64,000 bases of DNA, taken from positions 51,579,169-51,643,168 of the forward strand of contig OX485806.1 in assembly GCA_950295325.1 (NCBI GenBank). Reading direction: 5' to 3'. Shown one piece after another: positions 25,316 to 34,572 of the stretch; within the stretch, counting starts at the first letter, position 1, and every line of letters begins with the position of its first letter. Made by a program: the position numbers and the translations under genes. The notes beneath the pieces were generated by a model that saw nothing but the letters and a program-made list of their open reading frames with translations, did no database searches and was not told where the DNA came from. The DNA is from Polytrichum commune (lineage: Eukaryota; Streptophyta; Polytrichopsida; Polytrichales; Polytrichaceae).

Positions 25316-25924
25316 CATCAACGAATAGAGCATGAAGCCAAACGAATGAAATGTCGAGCGGATGAAGACATAAATAAAAGATAACAACGAACTGGAAATA
25401 ATGTTAAGCGGATGAAGACCATTGGATCAAACGGTTGGAAAACCAAGATCGTTAGATCTAAGGATTTAGATAAAGGCGGCTAGGGTGTTGGCGGCCGTAA
25501 ATGCCAACTGTTAGATGTAGGTATGATTAGATCTACGGCGGAGAATGTTTGGTGGTTGGAAGGAGTAGTCTCTCAAATGGAGCACAGGGGTTGTTTCTCT
25601 TGGCTCTCATTCTCTCATTCTCGTGGGTGGGACTACTCATCTATCTCCCCCCTCTTTATGCAAGTAGATGCAAAGAGTTGTTGAAGGATAGGAATATGAT
25701 TGATGGACAAAATGATTTATAAACCCCTATGGATGTTGAATAACATGGTTTGTGAACCCTATCAATGTTGAATAAAAAAGTTTCCAAACCCTATTGAAGA
25801 ACCGTGTTCTTGTCTAATTGCATTAGCTTTGATATCCTAAGTTATTGGATGTATAAATTGTTACTTAATTTTTTATTCCAATAGCTCTTGCCTTAGTTTA
25901 TACACTAGTTTTGTGTTTGCCTTT

Positions 25925-26395
25925 GCATTATTGTTAGATCAGTGCTCTGCACTAATTATCTATAATAGTCTCATGCATTACGTTTTGCATTAGAATTTGC
26001 ATTAGTTTCCTGCATCAATCTCTTATAGTAAACTTATGTATTATGTTCTACATCAGTTCGTTGCATTAACCTTCTATATTAGTTCCCTGTATTAGATTCT
26101 ACATTAGACTCTGCATTAGTCTCTTGCATCAGCATTCTACAATATTTTCATGCATTATGTTTGGTGTTATTTCTCTGCATTACTGTTCTGCATTAGTCTT
26201 CTACATCAATATTTTACATTCGTGTATTGTATTTATGTTTTGCATGTTATGCAGTAATGAACTACGTGTTATGCAATAATGATTTGCATGTTATATACTA
26301 ATGTTCTACATATTATGCAGTAATGTTTCCATGTTATGCAATAGTGTTCTGCATTAATCTTTTGTATCATGCCCTACATTAATTTTTAACATTAT
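25925..26395. repeat. Degenerate short repeats, 'ctgcattagtnt' type
   Basis: Many irregular copies of 'tctgcattagt', 'gcattatgttct' and 'atgttatgcagtaatg' with spacing of roughly 15-30 bp. The tract is AT-rich and stop-dense, so clearly non-coding. Confidence 0.7.
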
Positions 26396-26495
26396 AGGAA
26401 TTAGAAGGTCATTGCTTGAAGACACTAGAGTAATACACCCATCCGGCCAATCTTGTGGGTTATAACTTCGCTTAGAGTAACAACTGTCACCACAC

Positions 26496-26601
26496 TGTCG
26501 TGTAAATAACGATCGTGTGTCACTGCAGCTCGAGTACCAACCACCACTAACAAACAACACTAAAACATAGCAAAGTCACACATAACCAACATACCTCGAC
26601 A
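26496..26601 (-). repeat. Terminal repeat B2 of E1
   Basis: A 106-bp repeat, TGTCGAGGTATG...ACACGACA on the minus strand. It forms the outer 3' end of the element and differs from B1 at 4 positions. Its own ends are inverted (TGTCG/CGACA). Confidence 0.9.
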
Positions 26602-26934
26602 GAGAAGGAAGAGAGTAGAACACTCATAAGAGCTATAATTTCTATCCAAATGCACACAACTAGTCAAGCTATCTCTCACTCCACCAAGGGAGAATCCAAG
26701 AGTGTAAGTAGGGAAAGAAAAACTCAAGATTTCTTGCAAAATCATGCAATCTACACCTCACACAAGCTCTCTCCACACACTAACTCACAAAACTTGACTT
26801 GGCAAGAATGCCAAGCCAAGGAGGAGGCTCCTCACTTAGGAGCCTTCCTCTCCACATCTAGATTTATCCATCCAAATCTAGATGGATGAAACCCAACGGA
26901 TAAGGTGCGGCTGTCGACGCCGCATACCGTAACA
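26602..26934 (-). repeat. Terminal repeat A2 of E1
   Basis: A 333-bp direct repeat of A1 (38600-38932), about 96% identical by eye. It lies between B1 and B2. The 79-codon open frame through it recurs in other copies only because the repeat does; no protein function is suggested. Confidence 0.9.
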
Positions 26935-26936
26935 GC

Positions 26937-27042
26937 TGTCGTGTAAATAGCGATCGTGTGTCACTGCAACTCAAGTACCAACCACCACTAACAAACAACA
27001 CTAAAACATAGTAAAGTCACACATAACCAACATACCTCGACA
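26937..27042 (-). repeat. Repeat B1 of E1
   Basis: A 106-bp direct repeat of B2, starting right after the purine tract. Two bases (gc) separate it from A2, so its end and the A2 start form a near-palindromic joint, CGACAGCTGTTACGG (CGACAGCTGTCACGG in E0). Confidence 0.9.
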
Positions 27043-27055
27043 TGGCCCCCCTCAG
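27043..27055 (-). promoter_or_regulatory. Polypurine tract of E1
   Basis: The minus strand reads gctgaggggggcca immediately before B1. E0 has tgaggggggg at 3631-3640 and element H a decayed version near 42265. Such a tract primes plus-strand DNA synthesis in LTR-type elements. Confidence 0.75.
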
Positions 27056-27080
27056 CTGACTATGGAGTCCCGCCAAGCAG

Positions 27081-27320
27081 CTAGGACCAACGCCAATCTA
27101 AAGGGCATGGATAATGAAAGATTGCTCCACAGCTAACTAGTGTGGTAAACGTTATTCCAAGGAACTGTAGGCTGGGTGCAAGGTGAGCCCCATCTTTAAT
27201 CGCCTCTGATGTTTGGCCATCATATCCCAAAGAATTAAATCCATTGCCTAATATTGATTGCATCTCTAAGCCATAACTCCTCATTTTCCATTTGGGCATG
27301 CACAAGATGATGAAAACCAC
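27081..27320 (-). CDS. Short conserved reading frame after pol, GyDM
   Basis: 79 codons (MVFIILCMPKWKMRSYGLEM...) in the 3' region of E1. Its C-terminal half, IKDGAHLAPSLQFLGITFTT and GAIFHYPCPLDWRWS, is also in frame at 3482-3625 of E0 (IKDGAHLAPNLKFLGITFTT) and recognisable in H at 42120-42260. E0 stays open where it is otherwise only a fragment. It may be a small accessory protein or simply conserved 3' UTR; no known domain is visible. Confidence 0.35.
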   Translation of the reverse strand: MVFIILCMPKWKMRSYGLEMQSILGNGFNSLGYDGQTSEAIKDGAHLAPSLQFLGITFTTLVSCGAIFHYPCPLDWRWS

Positions 27321-27326
27321 ACATGA

Positions 27327-29221
27327 TCATTGAGTACGATTGGTGGAAGCACCAAGTACCAAAGATCCTCGACAGCAAGGACAACTCCACTGTCCAGATG
27401 GTAGAGAAGTCAAGGGTCGCCTCAAGCATGCCATGTGCCAACCGCGTTGACACTTATCACACAAGAGCATAGTATCCGCTCCTTTCTTCTTTCCACACAC
27501 AAAACATGGAAGACCCTCTGGTACGACGGCCAGTTCAGGATGAACTGTACCTTCAATAGGTAGATGACATGGGGCACAGTTTTTGGAATGCTCGCAACAT
27601 TCCCTGCCATCCTTGTCTTCCAACAACAACAAACCACTCGGCAACACCTCCTTCACCCGAAGGATAGTACGCCCCGCCCTGACATCCAATGTCGTAGGCG
27701 CCTCACGTTGGAGATAGATATAATCCCCCTGTCGGAATCTCCGCAACTGAGGTCGTTAAGCACCACTGCGAATGCGTGCATAACGCAATGTGTCACGGTA
27801 CTGAGCAATGGACAAATTCTCCATGGCCATAGGCATGGCTATCTGGAAAAATTGAGCCCGCTCCTGCAAACACTCTGCCCAAATGTTTGGGTCATCCAAG
27901 TCCACAACAGGAGCTAATTTTTCCCGAATAGAACTCGGGAGAATAGGCTCACGTCCATACAATAACTGATACGGGCTGTAGGATGCCAAAGAGGCCTGCC
28001 TACTAAATCGATAGCCCATAGCAATCCAAGGCAACATAAGGTCCCAATCCCGATGGCTTCCCCGAAGTAATCCATACTTCCTCAAGCCACGCTTGGTTGT
28101 CTGAACAACCCGTTCAGCCAAGCCATCTGCCTCCAGATGATCCTGAGAGGTGGTACGGTGATCTATGAGCGCCTTAGTGCAGAACTCCTCAAAAACACCA
28201 AGGAACTCCCTCCCTTGGTCCGTCAACACCTCAGCCGGTGCTCCAAAACGTGCTAACACACGATCCAAAAAGGCGGTCGCGGCCAACTCTGCCGAGTTTT
28301 GGGGTAGAGCAACAAGCTCAATCCACTTGCTAAAATGCTCCACCATCACCAAAACGTACTTTGCTCCACGTGGTGTAACCACCAACGGCCCTGCAAAGTC
28401 CAGCGACCAACGGTAGCCCAATCCCATGATAGGTAAGGGCTGTAACTGAGGTGATAAGGTGTTAAAGCTAGACCTGACCCGGTCACAAACTTCACACCTC
28501 CCGACATAGGCAGCCACCTGCTGATACATGCCAGTCCACTAATATTGGCCACGCAACATCGAATGCGTCTTGCGTATGCCAAAATGGCCAAGTTCCTCGT
28601 GCACTTGTCGCACCAAGGAGGCCCTCTGATCCGGCCTAGGAACACTACGCCTTGTGCCATCCGGCCACAATCGAAATAACAAACCGTTCTCCCAACGGAA
28701 CCTTGTTACTCGATGTACAATCCTATCCCTTTCTATTGCCGAAATAGACGAAGGAAAGGTACCCTGTTGAAGCTTATGCAATACGGGAAGATCTTCCCAT
28801 ATATCCGCAATAGCTTGAGGCCGATCAGTCTCATTATCCAAGCCATGTATCGGAATCTCAACAGATGCACTAGAAAATAAAGTGAGGTAGGCAGCCGCGT
28901 GCCAACCTGGAACCGCCTCTCGATCACAATCTCCATGCCACCTGGCCCCAGTCAAGTCCTCATCTGAAGGACTTGGATTGCGTGAGAGTCCATCTGCATT
29001 CATGTTGGTAATCCCAGCACGGTGTACCACCTCAAAGTCATATTACTGGAGTAACAAAGCCCACCTAGCAAGCTTGCCAGTAAGCTTATCCGACTCCATG
29101 AGCCACCGTAACGGCTGATGGTCAGTCACTAAAGTAAAGTGCTGACCATAAAGATACAGCCAAAAATGGGCAATAGCCCATACCGCCACCAATGCTTCTC
29201 CCTTGTAGGATGAATAATTAG
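27327..29221 (-). pseudogene. GyDM RNase H C-terminus, integrase and PHD finger, E1
   Basis: It continues RNase H after the family 3 insert (SYKGEALVAVWAIAHFWLYL, TDHQPLRWL). The integrase has an HHCC zinc-binding end (HEELGHFGIRKTHSML then CEVCD), followed by DDE-core landmarks WSLDFAGPL, LTDQGREFLGV and HLEADGLAERVV. The C-terminus carries a C4HC3 PHD finger (CFVCGKKKGADTMLLCDKC, then GWHMAC and WSCPCC) in place of the chromodomain of chromoviruses. In-frame stops: TAA 29043-29045, TAG 28539-28541 (Trp in H) and TAA 27756-27758 (Tyr in H). PHD fingers usually read histone H3 tails, so a role in choosing integration sites is an inference. Confidence 0.85.
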
Positions 29222-30157
29222 TGTCGCGCACCTCTCCATGAGGAGTGCCCGCAACACCATGGGCACAAGGGGGACCCCGGAGTGACACCTGGGACTTGTG
29301 GCGCCATTGGTGAGAGGGCCCAAGTACTCTTAGCATGGGTGAGGGCCCCGGACGTTGGGAACGCCTCTCACCCACGGGGACTAAGAGTCATGAGGGTAAG
29401 GCATAAGTTATGAGTAGCTTATGGCGATGGAATTCTAGAATGCTAAGGAACACCTCAATCGGAGGTGCTAGCTAGGAGATATGGCCATTTGAGTGGGGCG
29501 CTGTCCCGGGACAACACCCTGGGACAACAGTGACCTGGGAGTGGTGCCAGGGACTGCCAAGGTTTGAAGAGCCATAACTTCCTCAATACTTGCCCAAATG
29601 ATGCAAGTGAGGGATCCATCGGCATCTACGAAAAGAGTAAGTGACGATAGAGTGGTCGCTTAATAGCATCAGACATCATATGTAGAAGTTATGGTGGTCT
29701 GAAGCTGCTGGGAGGTTCCAGCCCCAGCGGCTAAGGGAAAATGTCCACTTGGCCCCAACCCTTATAGAGAGACAAAAGGATACTTGATGGTGGGGTAGGG
29801 GCCCCGCCCAAAGTCCTAGAGGCTTATATGGGTGAGGCGGCTTAGCCGACTGACCCCCCGGGAGCATACTTGGCAATGTGCTCCGGGTAGTTGTAGTGTT
29901 GTTTTGGCAACACGATGATCAACTCAAGAGTGGACTTCCATGGATGGAAGTCCACCTTAGCCATTGGCTACCTACTAAGGGGAGAGTCCCGAATGCATGT
30001 GTAGGAGGGTTTGGTGACCTAGCCATGAGCTTGAAGGTCTGCGGTTTTGGGAGCTAACCATGCATGTGCGTGGGATGTGCAGGTTAGCGCTCGTGGCACT
30101 TGCTAGGTTGGAAAGGCGGTCAAGCTAAGTGAAGGAAAACTAGCAAGGGTTGCAACA
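29222..30157 (-). mobile_element. Family 3 non-coding unit, copy 2
   Basis: A 936-bp unit flanked by ATTAG at 29217-29221 and 30158-30162, inserted into the RNase H region of E1. It reads TGTCGCGCACC...GGGTTGCAACA on the plus strand, inverted relative to the copies at 19873 and 60028. Non-coding. Confidence 0.9.
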
Positions 30158-31414
30158 ATTAGCCTCCGCCGTGTTATTGCTTCGCGAAGCGTAAGCAACA
30201 ACATACTCCCAGCCAAAATCATCCTTCTGAGTGAGAACTGCTACCAAACCCAATGAACTCCAATCCGTATGCAACTGGAAAGATTTGGAGACATCTGGAC
30301 GTCGAAGCACTGGAGCCGTACCTAGTTTCTGCTTCAATGTCTCAAACGCTTGTTGTTGCTCACGACCCCAAGTCCATGGTTGGTCCTTCCTCGTGAGAAT
30401 GGTGAAAGGCTTGGCGATCAAGCTAAAGTTCTTGACGAATCGCCGATAGTAATTCGCCAAGCCCAAGAAAGCACGAAGTCTTGGCACATCAACCGGTGCC
30501 GGAATCTTCTGCAAGGCGTCCACCTTAGCTTGTTGTACCCCAAGACCTCCTGGAACAATCATATGCCCTAGATATGCCAGCCGGTCATGGAAAAACTTGC
30601 ACTTGCCGTGGTGCAAGCGCAATCCCCACCGTTGCAACCGTTCAAAAACGGCTTGCAGATGCCTCACATGCTCCTGTGGTGTTGTGCTAAAGATGATCAC
30701 ATCGTCTATGTAACACCGAGCAAAGGGCAAGCCAGAGAGAACCTGATCCATCACCCGCTGAAATTCAACAGGTGCATTCTTCAGGCCAAATGGAAGAATC
30801 TTCCAATGATAAAGTTGATCTTTCCCATCTTGATCAACTCCCCAAAATGCGGTCTTCACCCAATCTCCCGTAAGTAATGGAAGTTGGTGATATCCGGATC
30901 TCAAGTCCAAGGTGCTAAAGACCCGAGAAAATCCGATGGCATTGAACAACTCCTCCGGGATCGGCATGGGATACCGATCCGACTTGGTCTTCCGATTAAC
31001 TGGACGGTAATTCCCACACATCCGCTTCTCCGTCCAATTGCCAAAGATATCCTTCTTTGATTGCATAACCGTAGCACAAGCATACTCCCCGTTGGAAAGT
31101 TCGATTAGCCCTGCTGCCAAGAGCTCTCGGCAACGAGCCTGAACGCCAATCCGCTCGGAAACACTGAGCCTGTAAGGTCTCCAAAAAATGGGATGGTCGT
31201 CCTCCAACTGAATGTGGATGGGTTTTCCTTTATAACCTTCAAGATCCTGAAGGCTAAAAGCAAAACATCTACGGTACGAGCGAATAAATGCTCGTACCTT
31301 CCGTGCCTCAGCACCAGTGAGACGAGGACCTAATTCAAGTGGCCAATCATCAAACTCTACGGTCTCCCTTTCCACTAGAAGAAAGCCACCTGGTGCTGGC
31401 ACAGACTCTAACTG
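30158..31414 (-). pseudogene. GyDM reverse transcriptase and RNase H N-terminus, E1
   Basis: A 420-codon open frame starting at 31402. It has classic gypsy RT blocks: STLDLRSGYHQLPL, LPFGLKNAPVEFQRVM and the catalytic YIDDVIIFS. The gypsy connection FLGLANYYRRFVKNFS follows, then the RNase H start FQLHTDWSSLGLVAVL. RT itself has no internal stop. It is entered in frame from the methyltransferase through a UAG codon (31415-31417) and is cut at 30157 by the family 3 unit; the last residues before 30140 are read from that insert. Function: reverse transcription of the element RNA. Confidence 0.9.
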
Positions 31415-31417
31415 CTA
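31415..31417 (-). promoter_or_regulatory. In-frame UAG between methyltransferase and RT, CARYYA context
   Basis: On the minus strand the codons are CAT TAG CAG TTA GAG. UAG followed by CARYYA is the TMV-type readthrough context. The same place in H reads CCT TAA CAA CAA TTA, a stop one codon earlier. It may be a readthrough site or simple decay of glutamine codons. Confidence 0.35.
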
Positions 31418-32165
31418 ATGAGAGGAGGGGGCATTAATCATGCCCCCAACCTCCGTGCTAGCAATAGAGTCCATCCCCTCTTCATCACCACCAATATATG
31501 ATGATGAAGCCACCACTGGAGGTGAAGAAGCCAAAGCAGTATAAACTCGTTGAGCTCGGAGCTCCTCCATTACCTGCTGCTCAAATCGAAAGATTCGTTC
31601 GGCTTCTCCAACCCTGACATCAATTCCCTCCTTCATGGATGTGGACCGTTGTACCCCTTGACCAGAATCCTCTGCCCCCAGAGACAATAATTGGTCACCA
31701 TGATGCCGTTGCAATGCAAGGCATAAACTAACAGTCCACACCATGGTATGGAGATCCATGGCTTGGACCAATACGAAGCGTCGTTGGCCCTCAGAAAGGC
31801 CAGGAGCTGCGGTGGTACGAGTGCGGAAGCCCATGGCACGCTCTCGTTCATCAGCCAAGGGTTCGGTGTGGGTTTTGGTGTTAGCATCCCACACCATACC
31901 CGGCCCCCGATCGCGGAAGGTGAATGACTGTGGAAACGTCATAAAGGTGGGAAAGGCCCTCCGTGGTGCCCCCACTTTGTTGACTAATGCCAACGGGGGT
32001 AAATCATCTCGAACAACCGGCAAAGAGGTCCGGTCTAGATCCAAGATGTTATCCACCTTCTGATCAAAAGGTGGAGGTACTGTAGAAATTGCTGCGGCCA
32101 AAGTAGATGACGGTGCGAGGTTGGTCCAAATCCATTGAGGCCGGTGGGCAATGCTCGCAGCATCT
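31418..32165 (-). pseudogene. GyDM DNA methyltransferase C-terminal half, E1
   Basis: Downstream of the family 2 insert the frame continues through AASIAHRPQWIWTNLAP, where DNMT3/DRM proteins have the motif VIII block 'AHRARYFWGN'. Here the second Arg of the usual RxR is Gln. Then come RRAFPTFMTFPQSFTFRDRG (target-recognition side), ERERAMGF (compare ERVFGFP in DNMT3) and GQRRFVLVQAMDLHTMVWTV (motif X-like). A tail of about 85 residues links it to the RT. The frame is open up to the UAG at 31417. Confidence 0.85.
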
Positions 32166-33884
32166 TGTGAGGCCAAAACCATCCCCCTTAAGCGTCCTAG
32201 TCCGGGTGATGGCTTTGAGAATCACATGTGTTGCCTAGAAATTTGAAACAAGTGCGAAGTAACTCTCATGTTCAAGAGAGCGCGTGTGGCTTTGAATCAT
32301 TGTGCTTTATTAACATTAGCCTATTGGCTTGTGGTAGCGTTGGCTTTCTCAAGAGTCCAACCCGCGGCTTTGGCCACGCACGCCTTCAAGGATACTCCCC
32401 TTGTCCTCTTTACCTTAACCTGCGTCGTGGACAAGGGTCCTTGACCTTCTCCATCACTTGTGTAATTGATTTAGTTGGTTAAAAGATGTGAGCGTTGAAA
32501 AACGCTATTCTTTGTAATAGCCTCTAAATACAACCGTCTGTCAACCACACATGCCCCTACCTAGGCTAATGTGACTACCCCCTATCTATGGGTTTATAAT
32601 TTGGGCTAAATGCTAAGTGTCCTTAGCCTCATTAACTTCCAACAATTTGTATTTATAGCACCTAATTCAATTCCATCCCTTTCCTAATTAGCCAAACAGC
32701 ATGGTGGCTCCTTGATCCCAACTTAACCCCAGCTGGGCCATCTGCCTACTTATTTAACCCCTTCACTAATATCCCAACCACCTTAGCTACCCTTCACCAG
32801 CTTCATAATTGAGAGCCCTTAACTACCCAAGCAGCTGCAGTCCCAGCCGCTGCATGTCCAGCAACTGTCTCCCAGCAAGCTGCGGCCCAGCACTGTATCC
32901 CAGCCACCTTAGCTCAGAAATCTGTATTTCCAGCAACTGTATCCCAGCAACCTTTAGCTCATAAATCTGTATTTCCAGTAGCTGCGGCCCAGCAACTGTA
33001 TCCCAGCCACCTTAGCTCAGAAATCTGTATTTCCAGCAAGTTGCGGCCCAACATCTGTATCCCAGCAACTGTCTTCCGGCAGACTGTAATTCGGGAAACC
33101 CTTAGCTACTAGGCTGATGTCCCTTAATCATTGTAACCACAATCTTCTAACCTAGTATCTAGTCAAGCATTCCCCTAATCACCTAACTAATGACTAACAT
33201 GTCCCACTAATTTAACCAACTAACAACCACCCATAGGTGTAGTCTAATGATTCTACACTTTCCCTCCTTATGATGGGGGTTAACTTCCTAACTTCACTAA
33301 TAACTAGCTACTACACACATAAAACCTCAAGCTCTAAGAGCTCGCTCCCTTGAGAGGACTTGAGAGAGAGCTTAACTAATTCACTTCACTAAAAACTAAT
33401 AACCCACACACATGGCTCAAGCTCTTAAGAGCTTGCTCCCTTGAGAGCGCTTGATGGAGAGAGAGGAAAATGAGAGAGAAACCACCTTAAGTAGCAAAGA
33501 GGGAGAGAGGGAGAGAGAGGTGAGGATAGGGTGAGAGGATTAGCACCTCCAATCACAATCCCTTAACCTTCACCTTCAAAGTAGGGACTAATCCCCTTCC
33601 ACCAAGCTTCCTTCTTCCTAAACTAACAAAGTGGATCCAAAAGTGGGCATTTAACCGGCGGAGCTCACCTTGCCTCACCTTACCCCCTACTCACATAATG
33701 AAGGCATCCTCTTATTGAAATCAAACCTTGAAATAACTACACAACACATTTTAATGCCTAAACTTAAATCCACACCACACTTCACTATTTTTATGTTTTG
33801 TGAATAATCATAACACCTCAAAGTCGAACTAAAATTGGTTTCGAAGAGTTAATCACCACATGTGGGCACCATTTTGGACTCACA
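32166..33884 (-). mobile_element. Family 2 non-coding unit, copy 2
   Basis: A 1719-bp unit inside the methyltransferase gene of E1. Flanks CATCT (32161-32165) and CATCC (33885-33889) differ by one base. Ends are TGTGAGTCCAAAA on the minus strand and its near-complement TGTGAGGCCAAAACC on the plus strand, a 13-bp terminal inverted repeat. The interior (about 32830-33110) holds loose repeats of 'gctgggatacagttgctgg' and 'aaatacagatttctgagc'. No protein. Confidence 0.85.
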
Positions 33885-34569
33885 CATCCATAAAAATGGG
33901 ATCTCCAAGGTGTTGACGAACATAATGATCGCCTTCCAATACCTTGTCCCGAGAGTCTCCCAACAATGGTACATTCTCGAAGATATACCCTGGTGGGGTA
34001 TGTTGGTGGGAAAACCACCACTGCATGAGGCGGATGAGGTCCCAAAATAGACTAGACCTGGGATCCTCTAAACCTCGGCCAGCTCCAGCACGTGAATGGC
34101 CCTGGCATGGCCATCCTGCAATTACCATATCCACCGGACCCAAGTGTCGTAAGTCGGCCTCACTGATGAGTGTAACATCACGAGGGAGACGTGAAAAACA
34201 CCCACGAATGGCAGTTGGAGGTAACTGCTGGGGGTACAATACCATCAATTGGTGAAGATGGTGACGAGCCACACGGGTGGACACTTGAGAGTTGTCCACA
34301 TAGACATACTGTTTAACCGTGAGGCCAGCCTCCAATACGGCCGCTAAGCCTGTGCCGACGCCCCCAAACAGTTCCACCAAAGTAATCCCCGTTGAATCGT
34401 CTGTACTCCCCATGAATGCCAATGACTCCTCCAACAATGCGGAACCATAAGGCAATGTGTCCACCATAGCACCACATCCAAAAACCATAGATAATGGTGC
34501 TATGATCGCGGCCGCCGCAAAAGCCACGGAAATAAGTTCCCTGCGGCCATCCCCAGCCGACCAACCTGA
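33885..34569 (-). pseudogene. GyDM cytosine-5 DNA methyltransferase N-terminal half, E1
   Basis: In frame with gag-protease after a UGA. The frame shows SAM-binding motif I (GITLVELFGGVGTGLAAVLE; compare FSGIGG/FxGxG), an acidic residue in VYVDNSQ (motif II), VDMVIAGWPCQGHSRAG with the catalytic Pro-Cys of motif IV, and PGYIFENVPLLG with the ENV of motif VI. Spacing and the motif VIII block after the insert resemble DNMT3/DRM enzymes rather than DNMT1/CMT. Only the family 2 insertion breaks it; every motif needed for catalysis is present. Expected reaction: methyl transfer from SAM to DNA cytosine C5. A role in methylating element or target DNA is inferred. Confidence 0.88.
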
Positions 34570-34572
34570 TCA
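34570..34572 (-). promoter_or_regulatory. Shared in-frame UGA between protease and methyltransferase
   Basis: E1 reads TGG ATC TGA TCA GGT TGG. Element H reads TTG GTC TGA CCA TGT TGG at 23249-23251, the homologous codon. Frames on both sides match. It could be a readthrough stop limiting DNMT-pol output, or parallel CGA-to-TGA decay. Confidence 0.45.

Larger units (their letters stand above)
24622..26494 (-). mobile_element. Family 6 non-coding unit
   Basis: Inserted in element H. The left end is TGTGAGCCACTC after AGGTC (24617-24621); the right end is CTGTCACCACA, with CGGTC resuming at 38936-38940 beyond element E1. TG...CA ends and a 5-bp duplication (one mismatch). 1873 bp, AT-rich, no protein. 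E1 inserted 3 bases from its right end, so the last bases ACA plus C are duplicated at 38933-38936. Confidence 0.65.

Noticed and set aside
26650-26889. 79-codon frame repeated at 38591, 3782 (minus) and 17104 (minus)
   Set aside because: It recurs because it lies in terminal repeat A. Copies carry frameshifts and no coding constraint is visible.
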